DNA from: CADEGZ01 sp035443705
Lineage (GTDB): Bacteria > Pseudomonadota > Gammaproteobacteria > UBA6186 > Azoamicaceae
Assembly (NCBI GenBank): GCA_035443705.1
Contig: DAORSV010000068.1
Span: 1-7,208 of the forward strand
DNA: 7,208 bases
Reading direction: 5' to 3'
Below the pieces are notes generated by a model. The model made no database searches. It worked only from the letters and a program-made list of their open reading frames with translations, and was not told where the DNA came from. Both the position numbers and the translations under genes were made by a program. Below are positions 1 to 6,927 of this stretch, in pieces; position 1 is the first letter of the stretch; every line of letters starts with the position of its first letter.

Positions 1-85
1 ACATTCCGGGGGGTTGGTTAGTGGGGTAGTAATGGCAGAGGATTTTTTTAATTCTAAATATATTAGTGTAATGGGTATATATAAG

Positions 86-114
86 TTGCTTTTTTAAGGT
101 CAAGAACTTATATT
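86..114 (+). promoter_or_regulatory. Candidate sigma70-type promoter of the giant gene
   Basis: A TATATT hexamer at 109-114 matches the -10 consensus TATAAT at five of six positions. Exactly 17 bases upstream is TTGCTT (86-91), which keeps only the TTG of the -35 consensus. Transcription would start near 120-123, giving a leader of about 40 bases before the ATG at 163. The surrounding DNA is so AT-rich that hexamer matches arise easily, so this is the best-spaced candidate rather than a proven promoter. The weak -35 would fit an activator-dependent promoter, but that is inference. Confidence 0.4.
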
Positions 115-150
115 ACTTAAAAGAGTCTAAGCTATATAAATAAGTCTGTT

Positions 151-154
151 GGAG
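151..154 (+). promoter_or_regulatory. Ribosome binding site for the giant gene
   Basis: GGAG sits eight bases before the ATG at 163, ideal Shine-Dalgarno spacing. No other in-frame start between 163 and about 270 has a comparable purine-rich site, so it supports the ATG at 163 as the true start. Confidence 0.8.
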
Positions 155-162
155 ATAACAAA

Positions 163-3100
163 ATGACAAATGATAGGCCGTTACCGGAATGGCTATTCGA
201 TGAAGCACAAACACAAACATTAAAATTTACGGAAGATACTGCTGACGATTTTAATGCAGATAGAATGTTGCAAGGTCACAGTTCTTGTTTTCAAAAACAA
301 GCTTACGAGGGCAAAAAAAAGAAAACACTCGTTTTAGAAGATTTTACGGCAAGGCAATGGCCTACAGCAAAAAAAGCCGGAGTTAAACAAGAATTGCTGT
401 CATTAATCTCAAAAGGCTTTGATATTTACGTTTATCAAGAACCACCCCCTTCCGAGCCATTGCAATCGCTGCTCGTCAAGTTATCCGCAAATAACATAGG
501 TTTAATAGATACTGACAACTTTCGTATTCCGCTTGTTAAAAAAAGCACCATTATTAAGTTAATGGCAGAAAAAAATATTCCTGCAAGAGAAATAGCACAT
601 ATAGGCACAGCCAATCTTAAAGAACTATTAGGCGATGATTTGCCGGGAATCACTATTAGTGAATTATTAGAAAATACTCATTATTCATTAAAGGAACTTA
701 AAGAACACTTGAGCACAGAGATGCCTGACATTAAAATACTTAACGATAGTATTAATGTAACAGAACCCGAAAAGCATACCACTATTTTAAAAGAACTTAA
801 TAAGCTATTTACCATAATAGATAAGTTTGAAACCGTAGTTTATGATGGAGCATATGACGAAGAAGAAACAGAAAAAAACAACTTAAGCGAGGTTTTACAA
901 GAAACTGCTTATTCTTTACGGAAGCTAGACTTATCATCTAGCGCTACTTGGCCTAACTCTAGTGAAGGAGTGCAACTCAAATCATTAGAACCAAAGTCTG
1001 TGTTAGAGGTTAAAAACCTTATAGAGCTTAGGGCAAATAAAACAAAATTCCCAATCGACACACTTGCTGCACTGTTAGAAAACAATGTACATTTGCAATC
1101 CATTGATTTACATAGATGTGCGCCATTTGCTAAAAAAGGCAGCATGTTTCATGTGCCGCGCTTCGAATTGAAGCAATTAGAAAGCCTGCAAGCAATAGAA
1201 TCCACCATAAGTAGTGAATTACTTGCTAGCATTTTAAAGTCGAGTGAAAACCTCAAAAAGTTATCTCTCGAAAACCTATATATTAGTATTAGTAATAAAA
1301 AAAATCGTCCAAAATATTTAACCCGACAACAAATTTTAGACTGTGCGCTATCAAATCTTGAAGAATTAAGGTTGGGAATAACTTATATAGAAGCAGACGC
1401 TTTTTCTGCTTTTTTAGAAAAAGCACCTAATTTAAAAGAATTACAAATAAAAATAGATTTGAGTGATAATTTATTATGTGCATTGAAACCATCCGATATT
1501 TCAGATACTGCTTTATCGAAACTTGAAACATTAGATTTTGAGGAAACGCGGGATACGCAAGGCGTAGAGAGGCTCAATCCACAAACGTTAACTGCCATGT
1601 TAGAAAAAACCCATAATTTAAAAAAGTTAAGTATAAAGACTAAAAATGAACACTTTAAAGCTGGTACTATACCACAAAAAACACTGGCCAGTGTAAAAGA
1701 AATGGTTCTCGAGTCTATCCACCCAGACACGGTCACTAATATTTTAGAAAAAACATGTAAGCTCGAATACTTAAATTTGTCACAACACGACGTTGTCTTT
1801 AAACCAGAACATTTACCTATTAATATTCTACAAAAATTAAAAAAATTATATGTATCCAACCCAAGCATTAGTTTATGTGAGCACGTATTAAAACATGCGA
1901 TCCAGTTAGATGAAATCTCTCGTAAAAGCTTTGAATTATCATTAAAGTCTCAATTAGAACGAAGACGGCAAAATGCTTTAAAATCAGATGTATCTAACTT
2001 GGGCACAAGTAATTTATACACAGTTGACGCAAATACTAGTCGTACTAATAAAACAGAGTTTAATAGTAGACAGATTTTTAAAGGAATAGATTGTGCAGAT
2101 CCATTAACCGCTGCTTATCGATTAGATGTTTTCGAGAAGGTTGACATTATTGAAAACCCTGGCAGCAGTCCTCCTTTTGCACTCAGCAACCCCCCACATG
2201 ATACAACGCTCGAGCCATGCGACCCCGCAATATCGCTTTTTGAGCCTACTCTTACAATAGAACCTCAAGCAGATTTTCAACAATATAAAGGAAAAACCCC
2301 TATTTTATTAAGCGAAAAATGGACACGTGTTCCTTCTTTGTATCCTCAAGAAATTTTAACGCATTTTCGCATGACGACACCCACAAGTGAAATAAAAAAT
2401 GATTCTTTTGAAATTCAATACTCTAAAAGAGATAATTTTTATTATATTAGAAACAAATCACAACCAGGTGCATACATAGCGCCTAAAGAGGTCAATATTG
2501 AATTTTTACTAAAAGTACCTCAACCAGATCCATCAGAAACACTACAAGCAATGCCTGAAAAAATAAAAACACTCGTTCAAAAATATATGGCTTACGGAGA
2601 AGGCAAATTACAAATACCGGCTAATGCCAGCGGGCAAGACCTCTTAAAGGCAATACAAACACAAATACCCGGTGTGGGTGCTTGTAGGCATCGTGCGGTG
2701 GCTTTTAAAAAAGAAATTGAAGCAGACGAAAATTTAAGAGATTACTCTGTTCGAATTATTACTAATGTGAGCCATGCTTTTGTTGAAATAAAAAATGAAT
2801 CTGGTATATGGATCCCGGCTGACTTGCTGGGGTATGAAGCGGATTCTCTCGTCTTTGACGAAAATGGCAACGCTGTTAAAGAAGAAGGAGAAGTTAAAGC
2901 GGAAGCAGAAAAAGCAACCAAACTTGATCTAGAATCAAAAACAGCTGAATCACACACTGCCCCCGGAGTTAGCGCCACCCTTGAACAGAAGATATCCCCA
3001 CAACTCATTGCCGAACAAGCTCAAACGCAGCAACTGGCCTTTCACCAAGCAGAAGTAGCTAAACCACCTGCCCCACAAATAATTACAGAAAAAGATATCG

Positions 3101-6100
3101 AACATTCGCGGTTTAAAACCTGGACAGCGCATACTAAAATGGCGCCTAAAAACGACTTCAATACTTATCTATTAGATATTGCGCAAGGCACCTCTCCGCT
3201 TACCGGTGAACCGCTTAAAAAAATCTTGATTAAGCTGGACTCTGAAGAAACTACAGATGCTTTTAGATTGCTCGTACAAAAACAAATGTTTAGCCTCGGA
3301 AAGCAAGTATACTATATTGATTCTCCAGACGATTTAATCTGTTCTGCACCTTGGATAGATCGTGATTTACAAACCAACAAAAGTGTTATTAAAAAGCCAA
3401 TGGATCCACCCGGTGATAAACTTAGACAATTTTTAAGTTCTAATCATGCTAATCCTGCCTTGGTGGTTAATTGGTCTAATTTTAAAGCAGATGATATTGT
3501 TAAATTTAATAGTCTTCTCGACACCAACCGAAAAGCCGATGGCGTTGATGTCCCTGAAAATACCTTAATTGTCGGTTTATATACCAAAACGCCCGATGCT
3601 TATAATGGGGAAGATTTCTTTTCACGATTTGATTCGGTTATTACTTTTCCTTTCGGCAATGATGACTTAATTTTTAACGCCAATGAAGAAAATTTAATAG
3701 AAAATACACATGTGCCTATAAAAGAACAAAAAACAGATCAAAAAGAAACTATCGTTATTGATTTATATGATTCACAAAATTGGAAAGGAAGTTTGCTTGG
3801 AAAATGGTGCTTGCAAGGTAAAAATTTGGTTTTTGAAGAAGGTTTATTAGAACAAAAATTATTAGAATCAGAGAGGACAGGAAAAGAAATAGAATTTAAA
3901 AACGCGCCCTGGCGGCTAAAAGAATTTAGAACTTTTTGGCAACAAGCCAGGTTGTATAAAAAAATAATGGTTCATGCGAAAGAAATAAAAATACCAAATA
4001 ATTTTAAAGTGCATACGAGTGAAGGCTATCAATGGGAAAAACTATTAGAAGGCACTACTTGGAATGCACTCTCTATAGACCCCAACACACTCAATGGTGG
4101 AACCTTAATTCTCAATCCAACGATTTTTAATCAATATTTCAAAAATTATCAATGGGTAGAAGGTGACCAGCTGGACCTAAAAACCGGTTGGATAGAAAAA
4201 ACAAAAAACGGAACTTTATCTTTGTTATTAACGCGAGGATTATCTTCGCACCAATGGGGGGAATTACTTGCTTTTGCACAAAAACATACCGTAAAATTAA
4301 ATATTGATATTCCAGCTGGTGTCTCGCTACCCGAAAGCTTTCCAGAATCTATCAAGCAAAAACTAAAAAAACTACCGGCGGTCATATCTTCAGTAGTGCC
4401 TGAATCGAGGGAAATCGCTAGAAGTCTTGAAACTATTATATCTCTTGAAAAACTTCCTACATGTAAGGGTCATGTCATTCTTACCGAAGATATTGATTAT
4501 GCTATTGCCGCACTAAAAGATTCGCACTCAAGCCCCGGGTCTCTCAAAATTATAACTATTTCAGAATGCGAGGCACGTCATTTATTGGTTTCTACGACCC
4601 CTCAGTTTAATTCGGAAACACTAGATTATAAGTTTACCCAAAAAATAGGTGCGTTATGGCAAGCTTTAGAAAAAGGTAAAACTGTTATCCTAAAAGGCAA
4701 CTTTAAAGAAGAACTGATTGATGCGCTTGCACCGCTTTGCTCAAATGAACCACATTTTTGGCTAAACGGCGAAAAAAACGCCGTTAAAGGTAAGCTGGTG
4801 CTTGTTGCAGAAAATCAAGTGGATACTCAAAAACAGTTTAGTTTTACTTCTACAATCCTGCTGCCAATAGCAAAAGATAAAGCGGAATTATTGGCTCTCT
4901 TAAAACGAGATGCTGAAAAACGTTATAAAAATATATTTTCTTCAGAAGAAGTCCAGTCTGCCATCGAAAAAATATCTCAATCCCCTGAGCCAGAGACCTA
5001 CGCTTTCGTTAAATGGCAAAGCATCCTAGAGCATCAGCTCTGTTATCCCCATGCGAAACCTGAGGATAATTGGGAAGGATTATATACCTTGAATGAATCT
5101 TTCAATATTTTTGCAACAGAAGAGCCGTTTGACGATAAAACAGCTGAAGAAAAAAGCCATGCTTTTGAACAAAAAAGATTGAGCCAAATTAATAATGCAT
5201 TAGCAGTTCGTCCTTTTGTGTTTATTGCAGGCAGTACGGGGGTTGGCAAAAGCACTTTTATTAAACAAAAATTAGCCAAAGAACCCAGTTATAAAGTCTT
5301 TTTTGAAAATGAACTAGAACTTTGGGCGGTGGATAAAACACCAGGCGTTAAAAAAACATTATTTATTGATGAAGCCAATATTGATAAAGGAAATTTCCAA
5401 GCATTTGAAGGGCTGTTTGAAAGCCCGCCAAGGATATTGATAGGCAACACTTATCATAAGCTAACGCCCGAACATAAAGTTGTATTTGCCGGTAACCCTG
5501 CTAGTTACCAACGAAACACGCCCGAACTATTTCAACGTCACGGTGGTTCTGTTGTTTTCGCCCCCCTATCGCCTGCTTATCTCTATGTTGAAGTAATTCA
5601 ACCACTTTTAAAACATCACATAAATACTCAAGCAGAAAAAAAAATAATAGGAGAAAAACTTTTAAAAGTCTATCAACACATTAGCCATTTATCGAATGAG
5701 CGCATTTTAATTTCTCCCAGAGAATTACAAATGATGGCGTTATTAGCGATTAAAAAATACCAAGAACAACCACAACCTCAGCTGGATGAATGCCTGTCTT
5801 ATGCCGTACATATGATAGGTACACAGCTTGTGCCGCCAAACGATAAAATACACTTTGAGCAATGGTGTACAACAAACAATTTTAAAAAACCAACATTGCC
5901 GCCTTCGCCATCGCTTTTTATATCGCCTGTAAAAGAAAAATCTAAATCTTTTGTTGTTACTGGATCACGCAACGCCGCATATAACCAAATTTTAGATCTT
6001 TTGGCTATACGCACATTAAAAAAATCCAATACGGCAAATGAAGCCCTTAAATATGCCGGCTTAGGTGGAATGGTATTAGAAGGTGAGCCAGGTGTTGGAA

Positions 6101-6927
6101 AAAGCCATTTTGTAATAGATACCTTGATAAACCAAGGTTTCACGCAACTTCACTGGAAATCAGCCGCTGATAAAGATAAAAATGAACTTACCGAACCAGG
6201 AATAAAGACCTTTTACATCATGCCTGTCAGTATGCAATTGGCAGAAAAAAAGAAATTATTATTACAAGCCTTTGATGAAGGCGCTGTTGTTATTATTGAT
6301 GAAATCAACAGCAGCCCGATGATGGAAGATTTGCTAAACGATTTATTAATGGGCATTCATGGGAAGAGACGACCCATATATCCCGGCTTTATGATCATCG
6401 GTACTCAAAATCCCATCTCTATGGAAGGCCGAATTGCTGCTTCTACTGCTTTAGAGCGTAGATTTCTAAAAGTACATTTCCCCCCTTATGAGCCTTCAGA
6501 AATGATTGAAATTTTGCAAAACAAGGGCTTAGAATTAGATAATGCAAAAGCAATGGTGGAAGAATTTAGAATCACCCAAAAATTTGCAATTGAAAATAAC
6601 AAAAGCCCTCTTCCCACTTTTAGAGATTTATTAAAAATTGCTGGATTTGCTGCACGAGCACATGAAAATGAAAAATTGAACGTATTAACAGAAACAAAAG
6701 TTGTTGAAAAAGAGGCTGAATCTTCAGACAGTCCTATTGTTATGCATCTAACCGACATCCAAGAACAAGCAAGGATTTATATCACTGAAAGAGAACTGCG
6801 TGGACATCCAGGCTCGCCTACTATGCATTTTTCGGGCCCAAAACATATGAATGAGCCAAAAAAAGACCGTCCACAAGATAAAAGCAGTGCATCGTCGGAG
6901 GAACCTAGCAAACCTCATTTTCCTTGA
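163..6927 (+). CDS. Giant LRR / transglutaminase-like / multi-AAA+ ATPase protein, putative secreted effector
   Basis: This single 2254-residue frame fills the window; I do not recognise a named gene. Domain order: residues 1-160 unknown; about 164-586 leucine-rich repeats; about 727-900 a transglutaminase-like domain with candidate triad Cys841, His871, Asp887; about 898-980 a charged, Ala/Glu/Gln-rich linker; about 987-1600 degenerate AAA+-like modules; about 1646-1900 and 1945-2200 two intact AAA+ modules (Walker A lysines K1696 and K1980; Walker B D1736/E1737 and D2046/E2047). A polar tail ends the chain. There is no signal peptide or membrane helix, so a cytosolic or type IV-secreted product is expected. 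By family knowledge the AAA pair resembles MoxR/midasin-type remodelling ATPases, the Cys enzyme would cleave or modify a bound protein, and the LRRs would select it; this joint role is inference. Nothing suggests frameshift or internal truncation. No neighbouring gene is visible, so the gene is probably monocistronic. Confidence 0.95.
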   Translation: MTNDRPLPEWLFDEAQTQTLKFTEDTADDFNADRMLQGHSSCFQKQAYEGKKKKTLVLEDFTARQWPTAKKAGVKQELLSLISKGFDIYVYQEPPPSEPLQSLLVKLSANNIGLIDTDNFRIPLVKKSTIIKLMAEKNIPAREIAHIGTANLKELLGDDLPGITISELLENTHYSLKELKEHLSTEMPDIKILNDSINVTEPEKHTTILKELNKLFTIIDKFETVVYDGAYDEEETEKNNLSEVLQETAYSLRKLDLSSSATWPNSSEGVQLKSLEPKSVLEVKNLIELRANKTKFPIDTLAALLENNVHLQSIDLHRCAPFAKKGSMFHVPRFELKQLESLQAIESTISSELLASILKSSENLKKLSLENLYISISNKKNRPKYLTRQQILDCALSNLEELRLGITYIEADAFSAFLEKAPNLKELQIKIDLSDNLLCALKPSDISDTALSKLETLDFEETRDTQGVERLNPQTLTAMLEKTHNLKKLSIKTKNEHFKAGTIPQKTLASVKEMVLESIHPDTVTNILEKTCKLEYLNLSQHDVVFKPEHLPINILQKLKKLYVSNPSISLCEHVLKHAIQLDEISRKSFELSLKSQLERRRQNALKSDVSNLGTSNLYTVDANTSRTNKTEFNSRQIFKGIDCADPLTAAYRLDVFEKVDIIENPGSSPPFALSNPPHDTTLEPCDPAISLFEPTLTIEPQADFQQYKGKTPILLSEKWTRVPSLYPQEILTHFRMTTPTSEIKNDSFEIQYSKRDNFYYIRNKSQPGAYIAPKEVNIEFLLKVPQPDPSETLQAMPEKIKTLVQKYMAYGEGKLQIPANASGQDLLKAIQTQIPGVGACRHRAVAFKKEIEADENLRDYSVRIITNVSHAFVEIKNESGIWIPADLLGYEADSLVFDENGNAVKEEGEVKAEAEKATKLDLESKTAESHTAPGVSATLEQKISPQLIAEQAQTQQLAFHQAEVAKPPAPQIITEKDIEHSRFKTWTAHTKMAPKNDFNTYLLDIAQGTSPLTGEPLKKILIKLDSEETTDAFRLLVQKQMFSLGKQVYYIDSPDDLICSAPWIDRDLQTNKSVIKKPMDPPGDKLRQFLSSNHANPALVVNWSNFKADDIVKFNSLLDTNRKADGVDVPENTLIVGLYTKTPDAYNGEDFFSRFDSVITFPFGNDDLIFNANEENLIENTHVPIKEQKTDQKETIVIDLYDSQNWKGSLLGKWCLQGKNLVFEEGLLEQKLLESERTGKEIEFKNAPWRLKEFRTFWQQARLYKKIMVHAKEIKIPNNFKVHTSEGYQWEKLLEGTTWNALSIDPNTLNGGTLILNPTIFNQYFKNYQWVEGDQLDLKTGWIEKTKNGTLSLLLTRGLSSHQWGELLAFAQKHTVKLNIDIPAGVSLPESFPESIKQKLKKLPAVISSVVPESREIARSLETIISLEKLPTCKGHVILTEDIDYAIAALKDSHSSPGSLKIITISECEARHLLVSTTPQFNSETLDYKFTQKIGALWQALEKGKTVILKGNFKEELIDALAPLCSNEPHFWLNGEKNAVKGKLVLVAENQVDTQKQFSFTSTILLPIAKDKAELLALLKRDAEKRYKNIFSSEEVQSAIEKISQSPEPETYAFVKWQSILEHQLCYPHAKPEDNWEGLYTLNESFNIFATEEPFDDKTAEEKSHAFEQKRLSQINNALAVRPFVFIAGSTGVGKSTFIKQKLAKEPSYKVFFENELELWAVDKTPGVKKTLFIDEANIDKGNFQAFEGLFESPPRILIGNTYHKLTPEHKVVFAGNPASYQRNTPELFQRHGGSVVFAPLSPAYLYVEVIQPLLKHHINTQAEKKIIGEKLLKVYQHISHLSNERILISPRELQMMALLAIKKYQEQPQPQLDECLSYAVHMIGTQLVPPNDKIHFEQWCTTNNFKKPTLPPSPSLFISPVKEKSKSFVVTGSRNAAYNQILDLLAIRTLKKSNTANEALKYAGLGGMVLEGEPGVGKSHFVIDTLINQGFTQLHWKSAADKDKNELTEPGIKTFYIMPVSMQLAEKKKLLLQAFDEGAVVIIDEINSSPMMEDLLNDLLMGIHGKRRPIYPGFMIIGTQNPISMEGRIAASTALERRFLKVHFPPYEPSEMIEILQNKGLELDNAKAMVEEFRITQKFAIENNKSPLPTFRDLLKIAGFAARAHENEKLNVLTETKVVEKEAESSDSPIVMHLTDIQEQARIYITERELRGHPGSPTMHFSGPKHMNEPKKDRPQDKSSASSEEPSKPHFP
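652..1920 (+). repeat. Leucine-rich-repeat array inside the giant protein (residues about 164-586)
   Basis: A helix-then-strand motif recurs, of the form hLE(K/N)xxxxLKxLxL. Copies start near residues 168 (LLENTHYSLKEL), 244 (VLQETAYSLRKLDL), 304 (LLENNVHLQSIDL), 357 (ILKSSENLKKLSL), 417 (FLEKAPNLKELQI), 479 (MLEKTHNLKKLSI), 527 (ILEKTCKLEYLNL) and 575 (VLKHAIQLDEI). Shorter strands such as LEELRL (399), LETLDF (454), VKEMVL (511) and LKKLYV (560) fall between them, so each 46-78 residue period probably holds two LRR units, one with a long helix. The pattern recalls irregular ribonuclease-inhibitor-like LRRs in intracellular-pathogen effectors. Such arrays generally form a curved protein-binding face. 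The partner cannot be told from sequence. Confidence 0.75.
2341..2862 (+). other. Transglutaminase-like (papain-fold) domain, residues about 727-900 of the giant protein
   Basis: The core reads GVGACRHRAVAF (residues 837-848), then TNVSHAFVEI (867-876), then GIWIPADLLGY (881-891). This is the canonical order and spacing of a transglutaminase-core triad: Cys841 at the head of a helix, His871 on a strand, Asp887 on the next strand. Upstream, residues about 747-786 (NFYYIRN and IEFLLKVP among them) look like a beta-rich lead-in, followed by a helix around 795-810. Bacterial members of this superfamily act as cysteine proteases, deamidases or crosslinking enzymes, so the reaction cannot be chosen from sequence. 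All three catalytic positions are present, which argues for an active enzyme. Confidence 0.75.
3121..3672 (+). other. Degenerate AAA+-like module A, residues about 987-1170
   Basis: The order of elements matches an AAA+ core although the nucleotide-binding residues are gone. A first strand KKILIKL (1019-1025) leads into DSEETTD where a P-loop would be, then a helix and strand QVYYID (1048-1053). Strand PALVVNWSN (1098-1106) takes the Walker B place with no acidic pair, followed by a helix KFNSLLD (1114-1120). PENTLIVGL (1131-1139) resembles the sensor 1 strand and FFSRFDSVITFP (1152-1163) resembles the arginine-finger segment. The sensor 1 to finger part is the most convincing. By analogy with dynein or RNF213 it would be a structural ring member that does not hydrolyse ATP. 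This is assigned by eye. Confidence 0.5.
3742..4350 (+). other. Two related degenerate modules (B and D), residues about 1194-1396
   Basis: Two consecutive segments share a plan. The first has SLLGKW (1210-1215), VFEEGLLEQ (1223-1231), GKEIEFKNAPW (1240-1250), a Trp/Arg-rich helix and IKIPNNF (1275-1281). The second has NYQW (1328-1331), LDLKTGWIE (1337-1345), GTLSLLLTRGLSSHQW (1350-1365), ELLAFA (1367-1372) and DIPAGVSLPESF (1382-1393). Both resemble the stretch around Walker B in dynein-related AAA proteins (LLGRW, then F-x-x-G-x-L, then the Walker B strand, a helix, and a Pro-containing strand). Neither has a Walker lysine or an acidic pair. They could be half-modules, decayed AAA units or an unrelated alpha/beta repeat. 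Identity is low and needs structure-level comparison. Confidence 0.35.
4381..4932 (+). other. Degenerate AAA+-like module C, residues about 1407-1590
   Basis: The pattern follows an AAA_5-type domain closely but without catalytic residues. KGHVILTEDIDYAIAAL (1435-1451) occupies the strand/P-loop/helix place, with TEDIDYA where GxxxxGKT is expected. LKIITISECEARHLL (1461-1475) matches the second strand and following helix. KIGALWQALEKGKTVILKG (1494-1512) matches the usual G-x-L-x-x-A-L-x-x-G-x-x-x-h-L lead into Walker B, but Lys1511 and Gly1512 replace the acidic pair. GKLVLVAENQ (1543-1552) matches the sensor 1 strand with Asn1551. This is the clearest of the degenerate modules. It directly precedes the two intact modules, as expected for tandem AAA rings. 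Confidence 0.5.
5098..5862 (+). other. Intact AAA+ module I, residues about 1646-1900
   Basis: Walker A is GSTGVGKST (1690-1698, Lys1696). Walker B is LFIDEAN (1733-1739, Asp1736 and Glu1737). Sensor 1 is FAGNP (1775-1779, Asn1778). The arginine-finger candidate is Arg1792 in LFQRHGG. Sensor 2 is Arg1853 in ISPREL. The GNP sensor and SPRE-type sensor 2 place it with MoxR/midasin/dynein-related ATPases. All the usual residues for ATP binding and hydrolysis are present. The FQRHGG context departs from the usual arginine-finger region, so its in-trans role is less certain than in the next module. Confidence 0.85.
5995..6762 (+). other. Intact AAA+ module II (MoxR/AAA_5-like), residues about 1945-2200
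   Basis: Walker A is GEPGVGKS (1974-1981, Lys1980). Walker B is VVIIDEIN (2042-2049, Asp2046 and Glu2047). Sensor 1 is IIGTQNP (2078-2084, Asn2083), followed by MEGR (2087-2090) and ALERRF (2096-2101) with the arginine-finger candidates Arg2099/Arg2100. Sensor 2 is Arg2154 in TFRDLL. The GTQNP plus EGR and RRF pattern is the hallmark of MoxR and of the dynein-related AAA_5 family. These ATPases remodel partner proteins. No VWA-domain partner gene, common beside MoxR genes, is visible in this window. Confidence 0.88.
6826..6927 (+). other. Polar C-terminal tail, possible type IV secretion signal (residues about 2222-2254)
   Basis: After the last AAA helix the chain becomes hydrophilic and probably disordered, ending KSSASSEEPSKPHFP. 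Dot/Icm substrates of Legionella and Coxiella often carry their signal in the last 20-30 residues, enriched in Glu, Ser, Thr and small residues and sometimes showing a Glu patch. The tail fits loosely: it has Glu2246 and Glu2247 and a Ser/Ala cluster, but also several Pro and Lys. It is suggestive only. Confidence 0.3.

Noticed and set aside
9..27. G-rich stretch near the left edge as a possible G-quadruplex
   Set aside because: Only two long G runs are present, so at best a weak two-layer structure could form, and there is no context for a role.
107..120. CTTA...CTTAA pair resembling a PmrA-type direct repeat known upstream of Legionella and Coxiella effector genes
   Set aside because: The two half-sites are nine bases apart rather than about one helical turn, the first is imperfect, and the region is AT-rich enough to produce such a match by chance.
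1383..1868. 161-codon open frame on the minus strand
   Set aside because: It lies wholly antisense to the LRR-coding part, has a Ser/Phe/Cys-rich composition typical of shadow frames and shows no motif. The other antisense frames under the gene were rejected for the same reason.
5799..6143. 114-codon minus-strand open frame opposite AAA module II
   Set aside because: It is antisense to the well-supported Walker A region and has no recognisable domain of its own.
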